Shown: positions 55,813-60,663 of the stretch, piece by piece
Layout: every line of letters begins with the position of its first letter
How positions within the stretch are numbered: position 1 is the first letter of the stretch
Assembly (NCBI GenBank): GCA_019244295.1
Contig: JAFASX010000132.1
Coordinates: 1 to 60,663, forward strand
DNA from: Pseudonocardia sp.
GTDB lineage: Bacteria > Actinomycetota > Actinomycetes > Mycobacteriales > Pseudonocardiaceae
Length of the DNA stretch: 60,663 nucleotides
Reading direction: 5' to 3'
The notes under the pieces: model-generated
Databases searched by the model: none
What the model was told of the DNA's origin: nothing
The model's input: only the letters and a program-made list of their open reading frames with translations
Program-made: the position numbers and the translations under genes

Positions 55813-56190
55813 CTACGGTAGCTGCCCGTGCGGATCGACCGCGTGTCGGCGCAGGTCAGCGAGGTCGACCCACTCCAAGGTGCGGGCGTGGGTGGCCTCT
55901 AACACCACGGCGGGAGCCCGCCCGGCGGCCAGCGCCTCGACCCACCGCGAAGCACACAGGCACCATCGGTCGCCAGGGCGCAAGCCCACGAACCCGCACT
56001 CGGGACGCGGGGTAGACAGATCGTTGCCCGCCTGGCGACTGAACTCCAGGAACTCGGCCGTCACCCGCACACACACGGTGTGCACCCCGACGTCTTCGCC
56101 ACCAGTGTCACAACAGCCGTTGCGGTAAAACCCAGTCATCGGATCGGTGCTGCACAGTTGTAGCTCACCGCCGAGCACGTTGCGCGCCAT
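55813..56190 (-). CDS. DUF2237-family protein
   Basis: 125 residues. The family is marked by MARNVLGGELQLCSTDPMTGFYRNGCC at the start, HTVCVRVTAEFLEFSRQAGNDLSTP in the middle and RPGDRWCLCASRWVEA near the end, with several conserved Cys. Function is unknown. It lies 15 bases downstream of mshC, so the two are likely co-transcribed, and the Cys content makes a thiol-linked role possible but unproved. Confidence 0.9.
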   Translation of the reverse strand: MARNVLGGELQLCSTDPMTGFYRNGCCDTGGEDVGVHTVCVRVTAEFLEFSRQAGNDLSTPRPECGFVGLRPGDRWCLCASRWVEALAAGRAPAVVLEATHARTLEWVDLADLRRHAVDPHGQLP

Positions 56191-56205
56191 GGGCCTAGTG
56201 TCCTG

Positions 56206-57453
56206 CTAGAGTGCCACCCCCAGCAACGCATCCACCGCCGCCCGGATCGACACCGGAGCGTCGGGGTCACGTCCCCGGCGCTGGCGGGCGCCCGCGGCCC
56301 AGGCATCCACAGCAGCCAGCGCACGCGGAGTGTTCAGATCGTCGGCGAGGTGGACACGCACTCGCGATACCGTGTCCGTCGCATCCGGCCCGGTACGCAG
56401 GCTCACCGCTTCCCGCCAGAGCGCCAGCCGAGCTTGGGCTTGGTGCAGCAGCGCCGGTTCCCAGGCGCGGTCGGTTCGCCAGTGCCCGGACAGCAACGCC
56501 AACCGGATCGCCATCGCGTCGACTCCGTCGGCCCGCAGCCGGGAGACGAACACCAAGTTACCCCGCGACTTGGACATCTTCTCGCCGTCCAGCGCGATCA
56601 TGCCGGCGTGGCAGTAATGTCGGGCGAACGGATGCACGCCGGTGATCGCCTCGGCATGCGCGGCCCCGAATTCGTGGTGCGGAAAGATCAAATCGGAGCC
56701 GCCGCCCTGAACGTCGATCTGGGTGCCCAACCGGTTCAGCGCGATCGCGGCGCACTCGACGTGCCAACCCGGCCGGCCTCGGCCGAGGTCGCTCTCCCAA
56801 TACGGTTCATTTGGTCGAGCCGCCCGCCATAGCAGGGCATCCAGCGGATGGCGTTTGCCTGGCCGCTCCGGGTCGCCACCGCGCCGCGCGGACAGCCGCA
56901 GCATCGTCGCCTCGTCATAGCCGGACTCGTAACCGAACTCGGGCGTGGCCGTGCAGTCAAAGTAGATGTCCGGATACCGCTGGTCGTCGATCCGGTAGGC
57001 GGCGCCGACCGCGAGCAGCTTGATCACCAGCTCGTTGATCTCCGGGATCGACTCAACCGCGCCGATGTAATGCTTCGGCGCCAGCACCCGCAACGCCTCC
57101 ATGTCCTCCCGGAACAACGCCGTTTCGCGCATCCCGAGCACCACCCAGTCATCCTGGTCCCGAATCGCGCGCTCCAGCAGCGGATCATCGATGTCAGTCA
57201 CGTTCTGGACGTAGTGCACGTCGTGCCCCGCGTCCCGCCACACCCGGCTGACCAGGTCGAACGCCAAATAAGTCGCCGCATGACCGAGGTGGGTCGCATC
57301 ATAAGGGGTGATGCCGCAGACGTACATCCGCGCGATGGGACCCGGGGCGGTCGGGCGCAACTCACCAGAGGAGGTGTCAAACAACCGAAGCGGCGGCGCG
57401 GAACCGGCAACCGACGGCACCGGAACGGACGACCAGGGCAGCATGCCTTTCAA
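56206..57453 (-). CDS. mshC: Cysteine--1-D-myo-inosityl 2-amino-2-deoxy-glucopyranoside ligase
   Basis: 415 residues. The class I synthetase fold shows [21 protein letters not shown] (HIGH-like THLGHA with zinc Cys) and KMSKSRGN, and [13 protein letters not shown]. It resembles CysS but is shorter at the C-terminus and has the MshC-specific start [14 protein letters not shown]. It joins cysteine to GlcN-Ins in mycothiol synthesis, which supports an actinobacterial source. It corresponds to Rv2130c. Confidence 0.95.
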   Translation of the reverse strand: MKGMLPWSSVPVPSVAGSAPPLRLFDTSSGELRPTAPGPIARMYVCGITPYDATHLGHAATYLAFDLVSRVWRDAGHDVHYVQNVTDIDDPLLERAIRDQDDWVVLGMRETALFREDMEALRVLAPKHYIGAVESIPEINELVIKLLAVGAAYRIDDQRYPDIYFDCTATPEFGYESGYDEATMLRLSARRGGDPERPGKRHPLDALLWRAARPNEPYWESDLGRGRPGWHVECAAIALNRLGTQIDVQGGGSDLIFPHHEFGAAHAEAITGVHPFARHYCHAGMIALDGEKMSKSRGNLVFVSRLRADGVDAMAIRLALLSGHWRTDRAWEPALLHQAQARLALWREAVSLRTGPDATDTVSRVRVHLADDLNTPRALAAVDAWAAGARQRRGRDPDAPVSIRAAVDALLGVAL

Positions 57454-57626
57454 CCTACGCGTTCAGTCCGGGCGGGCGAGTTGACCGGTACTTGGCGGGC
57501 CTGCGAGCAGCCTGAACGCAGTAGCGCGTCCAGTAGCTACAGTTCCGCCAGATTCGGGGTACGCGGTGACGAAGTCGCTAGCAGCCGAGCGTATCTCCGG
57601 ACGGGGCTGGCTGAGAGGAGAACGAC

Positions 57627-58041
57627 ATGAGCGACGAACTGCGCGCCGAACGCCACGACGGGATCCTCGTCATCACCATGAACCGGCCGCAGGCACGCAA
57701 TGCGCTCAACGCGGCGCTCGCGCACAGGGTGGCCGCCGCGCTGGATGAGCTGGAGAGCGACAACACGCTGACGGTCGGCATCTTGACCGGGGCCGGTGGC
57801 ACGTTCTCGGCCGGCATGGACCTCAAGGCTTTCCTGGCCGGTGAAACCCCAATGATCGGCAACCGTGGTTTGGCCGGCATCACGACCACGCCGCCGACCA
57901 AACCGATGATCGCCGCCGTGGAAGGTTACGCGCTGGAAACGCCAGGAGGAGCTGATGCGGCCGGTGTTCGGCTCAGCCGCTGCCCGGGAGGGTGCGCGGG
58001 CGTTCGCGGAGAAGCGTGCTCCGGTGTGGCGGGGCGAGTGA
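57627..58041 (+). pseudogene. Enoyl-CoA hydratase/isomerase family, large internal deletion
   Basis: The start encodes a normal crotonase N-terminus (ILVITMNRPQARNALNAAL, then GTFSAGMDLKAF, and MIAAVEGYAL), which should continue into the second oxyanion region and the rest of the fold. Instead, at about 57939 the sequence jumps to another frame that reads RQEELMRPVFGSAAAREGARAFAEKRAP and then WRGE and stop at 58039-58041, the typical C-terminus of this family. About 120-140 codons are lost. The first frame stays open to 58214 only by chance and overlaps the MFS gene. The product cannot be an active hydratase. Confidence 0.85.
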
Positions 58042-58153
58042 ACCCGCAAGAGCAGGCCGGATATGCGAAGTCGGGCGAATCCTCCAGCTGCGGTGGCCCG
58101 GTGCGGCGGTTACTTTTGCGAAACCGGGATAGCCGGGGCGAGAGGGGTGCGAT

Positions 58154-59500
58154 ATGGCGCAGGTCACGAAAAGCACAAAGGAATTCGGCGACAGGCGCTT
58201 CTTACGGCGGCTGACGTTGGCCACAGCGTGGGGTGAAGGCCTTGACGGGTTCGACCTCGGGGTGCTCAGCGTGGTGTTGGTACCACTGTCGAAAGAGCTG
58301 GGGATTTCGCCGGTGTGGGCCGGCCTGATCGGGGCGTCGTCGCTGATCGGCATCTTCTTCGGCGCGCCGATCGGCGGTTTCCTTACCGACCGGCTGGGCC
58401 GCAAACTGCTGTTCTTGATCGACATCTGCGCATTCGTCGTCCTCGGCGTGCTGCAAGCATTCGTCGCCCAGGGCTGGCAGCTGTTCGTCGTCCGGCTGCT
58501 GCTGGGTATCGCCATCGGCGGCGAGTACTCCATCGGCTCGTCGATGCTCTCGGAGTTCGTGCCGGCGCACGGACGTGGCCGCCGGGTATCCTACATGCTC
58601 GTCTTCTGGTACGGCGGCTATCTGGCCTCGGTGGCGGCCGCCTACGGCCTGCTGGACGGCCTGGGCTGGAGCTGGCGGCCGACGCTGGCCACCAGCGCGA
58701 TCCCAGCGCTGGTCGTGCTGGGGTTGCGTATCGGGCTGCCCGAGTCGCCGCGCTGGCTGATGCTGCACGGGCGCACCGACGATGCCCGCGCGATCATCGA
58801 CCGCTACCTCGGCGGCGAGGAGCACATGGCCGAAGCTGACTACGGCTCGGACACCAAGAACGAGGCCGGCTGGCGGCAGCTGTTCGCCCCGGGGATGCGC
58901 TCGCGCACCTTCTTCGTCAGCACCTTCTACATCTGCGTGGTGACGCCGTACTTCGCGATCTTCACGTTCGCCCCGAAGGTGTTCGAGTCGCTGAAGCTGA
59001 ACGAGAAGGCCGGCACGATCTTCGCCAACGGCATCGCGTTCATCGGGGCGATCGCCGGCATGCTGACGATCGAGCTCATCGGGCGCCGCAAGCAGCTGAT
59101 CGGCCCATTCTGGGTCATGGCGGTGGCGTTGCTGGTCATCGGGCTGTGGGCCGGTGCGCCCCCGATGGCGCTGGTCGGTGCCTTCGCGGTCTTCGCGTTC
59201 TGCAACGCCCTGACCGGCAACCTCACCGCCGTGTACCCGATCGAGGTGTTCCCGACTGAGGTGCGGGCCACCGGGGTAGGCATCACCAACGCGTTCAGCC
59301 GGATCGGGGCTGCGGCGGGCACGTTCCTGCTCCCGGTCGGGATCGAGACCCTCGGCCTGTCGTGGTGCATGGTGACCGGGGCGGCGATGTGCGTGATCGG
59401 CGCCGGGGTGTCCCAACTGCTCGCCCCGGAGACCACCGGCAAGTCGCTGAGCCACACTGGCGTACTTACCCCGCTCTCGCCGGGGATCGCCCCGGCCTAG
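58154..59500 (+). CDS. MFS transporter, sugar/organic-acid porter type
   Basis: 448 residues with twelve membrane segments. The first half carries GFLTDRLGRKLLF (loop 2-3 motif) and RLLLGIAIGGEYSIGSSMLSEF, and PESPRWLMLHG closes it before the central loop; the second half has ELIGRRKQL and YPIEVFPTEVRATGVG. These place it with the sugar porter/metabolite:H+ symporter branch. Substrate unknown. The gene starts about 110 bases after the crotonase relic and reads away from mshC. Confidence 0.92.
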   Translation: MAQVTKSTKEFGDRRFLRRLTLATAWGEGLDGFDLGVLSVVLVPLSKELGISPVWAGLIGASSLIGIFFGAPIGGFLTDRLGRKLLFLIDICAFVVLGVLQAFVAQGWQLFVVRLLLGIAIGGEYSIGSSMLSEFVPAHGRGRRVSYMLVFWYGGYLASVAAAYGLLDGLGWSWRPTLATSAIPALVVLGLRIGLPESPRWLMLHGRTDDARAIIDRYLGGEEHMAEADYGSDTKNEAGWRQLFAPGMRSRTFFVSTFYICVVTPYFAIFTFAPKVFESLKLNEKAGTIFANGIAFIGAIAGMLTIELIGRRKQLIGPFWVMAVALLVIGLWAGAPPMALVGAFAVFAFCNALTGNLTAVYPIEVFPTEVRATGVGITNAFSRIGAAAGTFLLPVGIETLGLSWCMVTGAAMCVIGAGVSQLLAPETTGKSLSHTGVLTPLSPGIAPA

Positions 59501-59820
59501 CGGGTAGCGGAGTGGTGAGTTCTCGTGATGGCACTGTTCAGTGGATCAGTGAGGAGACTACACGGCCAGGGCGCGTGATTGATCAGCTGGACCCCACCCG
59601 CCGGCACTGACCCCCACTCAGCGTTGCACCAGCCAGCGGTCTCCCCTGTCAGCTTGAGCGACTCAGTCAGCTTGAGTGAGACAGTTCTGGCAGTCCCAAG
59701 CAGACGCGGTCGTGCGGCCGGCGTCTGAGTCGGGAACTGCAACGGCACGTCCACCCTAGGCATCGGTACGGTCGATGTTGCCGGGTCGATGCCGTGCTGG
59801 GTGTCCCGTGTGGTCCGGCA
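59501..59820. other. 320-bp gene-free stretch with an 18-bp tandem repeat
   Basis: No convincing gene. Two copies of an 18-base unit beginning GTCAGCTTGAG lie at 59648-59665 and 59666-59683 (four differences). The tract separates the convergent MFS and small-protein genes. Nothing else stands out. Confidence 0.5.
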
Positions 59821-60105
59821 TCAGTAACCACTCGGCGCCTCGAGCACGCGTATGAGGTGGGGCCGTAGGGCGATCACCGAGTGCTCGCACTCGAAGCGCA
59901 CGTACACCCAGTGGGCGCTCCGGCCGATGACTTCGCCCTGCTGGTGCAACCGGGACGGCAGCGCCCCACGGGCCTGGTCCACCGCGACCTGTTCAACCCG
60001 GCACTGGAGGGGAATGTCGGTGCCGTCGACGTCTCGTAGCGGAATGTCACAGAGGGGAATGTGGGTGCCGTCGTCGGTGGGGGGTCGTGGTGGTGGAGCG
60101 GGCAC
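59821..60105 (-). CDS. Small protein of unknown function with an internal repeat
   Basis: 94 residues from the GTG at 60105, which has AGGAG ten bases upstream. The first 15 residues are Pro-rich. Next comes a partial repeat, DGTHIPL and DGTDIPLQ, caused by a 22-base DNA repeat (60007-60028 and 60052-60073, one difference). The rest (VEQVAVDQARGALPSRLHQQGEVIGRSAHW and on) is mixed alpha/beta. I do not recognise the family. It is divergent from an XRE-type regulator gene. Confidence 0.55.
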   Translation of the reverse strand: MPAPPPRPPTDDGTHIPLCDIPLRDVDGTDIPLQCRVEQVAVDQARGALPSRLHQQGEVIGRSAHWVYVRFECEHSVIALRPHLIRVLEAPSGY

Positions 60106-60421
60106 GGTGGATGTTCTCCTCAAGGCTGGGTGGTGACCAGCCGGCCGCCGGGAGCCGACACGGGTTATGGACGGCGACGACCCCGCGCGGCCAGGAACGG
60201 GGCCGTCGCCGCTCATCGCCACCCCTTTGATGACGCTGGGCGAAGCGGGGTGGGCGTGACCTCAACCCTCCCGGCTACGAACACGCAGCTGGTACCCATG
60301 ATCACGGGGTGTCAGGGGAAAGTTGAGAGGAAAGTTCGGATCCTTCCCAGGGGCCATCCGATTTGGCGTAGGCCCGTGGTGTCGCTGATGATGTGGGGCA
60401 CGTCCAACTGGGGAGGCAGGT
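60106..60421. promoter_or_regulatory. 316-bp divergent regulatory region with a strong hairpin
   Basis: It lies between the divergent small-protein and XRE-type genes. The arms 60173-60185 and 60198-60210 pair at 12 of 13 positions around a 12-base loop (GGCGACG with CGTCGCC outside, CCCCG with CGGGG inside). AAAGTT occurs twice 12 bases apart in 60310-60340. No gene is seen; promoters for both neighbours probably lie here. Confidence 0.5.
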
Positions 60422-60663
60422 TTGGCCATTGCGAATGACCGGTTTCGGGCGGCACGGGAGCGCACCGCCTCACTGACCTACCCGGACGAGGGCCTGTCCC
60501 GCCAGGAACTCGCCGAACTGGTCAACACCTACATCTGGGAGCACCACCACGAGATGGTGGCCCTCGACGCCAACTATGTAGGCAAGATCGAACGAGGCAT
60601 CATCCGCTGGCCACGTAAGCTCTACCGGGAAGCCCTCCGGGTAATCCTGGGTGCCGCCACCGA
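60422..60663 (+). CDS. XRE-type helix-turn-helix regulator, C-terminus beyond window edge
   Basis: 80 codons are readable from a TTG at 60422, five bases after GGAGG, to the window edge with no stop. The sequence (FRAARERT, GLSRQELAELVNTYIW, LDANYVGKIERGIIRWP, YREALRVILGA) matches the N-terminal DNA-binding domain of a large group of Streptomyces and relatives' regulators, which usually continue into a long helical repeat region. Target genes unknown; the divergent small gene is the simplest candidate. Confidence 0.85.
   Translation, partial: MAIANDRFRAARERTASLTYPDEGLSRQELAELVNTYIWEHHHEMVALDANYVGKIERGIIRWPRKLYREALRVILGAAT

Noticed and set aside
58202..59455. 417-codon minus-strand frame
   Set aside because: It is a shadow of the MFS transporter gene with charged, low-complexity composition.

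Overview
The window comes from a high-GC actinomycete chromosome, most likely of the Pseudonocardiales/Mycobacteriales group. This rests on three things. There is a complete Pup-proteasome system (mpa, dop, pup, prcB, prcA, pafA, pafBC), a mycothiol gene (mshC), and a gene order that from about 20.3 kb to 57.5 kb follows, from memory, the Mycobacterium tuberculosis block Rv2089c-Rv2130c (Xaa-Pro peptidase, exonuclease, helY, tatC, pafC/B/A, prcA/B, pup, dop, mpa, trmI, recB-like, hisG, hisE, metH, PAC2, mshC). I cannot name the species.

Left part (1-16.7 kb): an accessory region that looks like the edge of a biosynthetic cluster for a glycosylated polyketide. A tightly packed minus-strand run holds two tandem macrolide-type glycosyltransferases, a cytochrome P450, a heterodimeric ABC exporter and a third glycosyltransferase cut by the left edge. 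Upstream of it lie a type II thioesterase, a PAS-LuxR regulator of the kind found in polyene clusters, and a short LAL-type LuxR regulator. On the plus strand are a free biotin carrier protein, an ABC-2 exporter pair and an acyl-CoA carboxyltransferase. No PKS, NRPS or deoxysugar genes are in the window, so the scaffold genes, if present, lie further left. Direct repeats of TAGGGG spaced one helical turn apart occur in both large regulatory gaps of this region.

Middle (16.7-30.6 kb): a DMT permease, a GT28-like glycosyltransferase, a peptidase/BlaI/M56 operon, a LysX-type fusion (lysyl-tRNA synthetase first, membrane aminoacyl-transferase second), a small membrane protein divergent from a 5'-3' exonuclease with a striking hairpin over the start codon, helY and tatC. 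A non-TatA small protein sits where tatA is expected.

Proteasome block (30.6-43.9 kb): pafC-pafB-pafA, then a manganese module (mntH-mntR) set between pafA and prcA, then prcA, prcB, a Pup ending in GGE, dop, a marR gene divergent from a broken yceI, mpa and trmI. A 24-bp tandem repeat lies between prcB and prcA.

Right part (43.9-60.7 kb): an unusual Ser/Thr-rich protein with a Cys-His N-terminus, a RecB-family Fe-S nuclease, a GT87 mannosyltransferase, hisG-hisE, a HAD phosphatase, metH, PAC2, soxR, a DUF2237 gene, mshC, an enoyl-CoA hydratase relic with an internal deletion, an MFS transporter, and at the edge a small protein divergent from an XRE-type regulator. Two pseudogenes (yceI and enoyl-CoA hydratase) decayed in the same way: both ends kept, middle lost.
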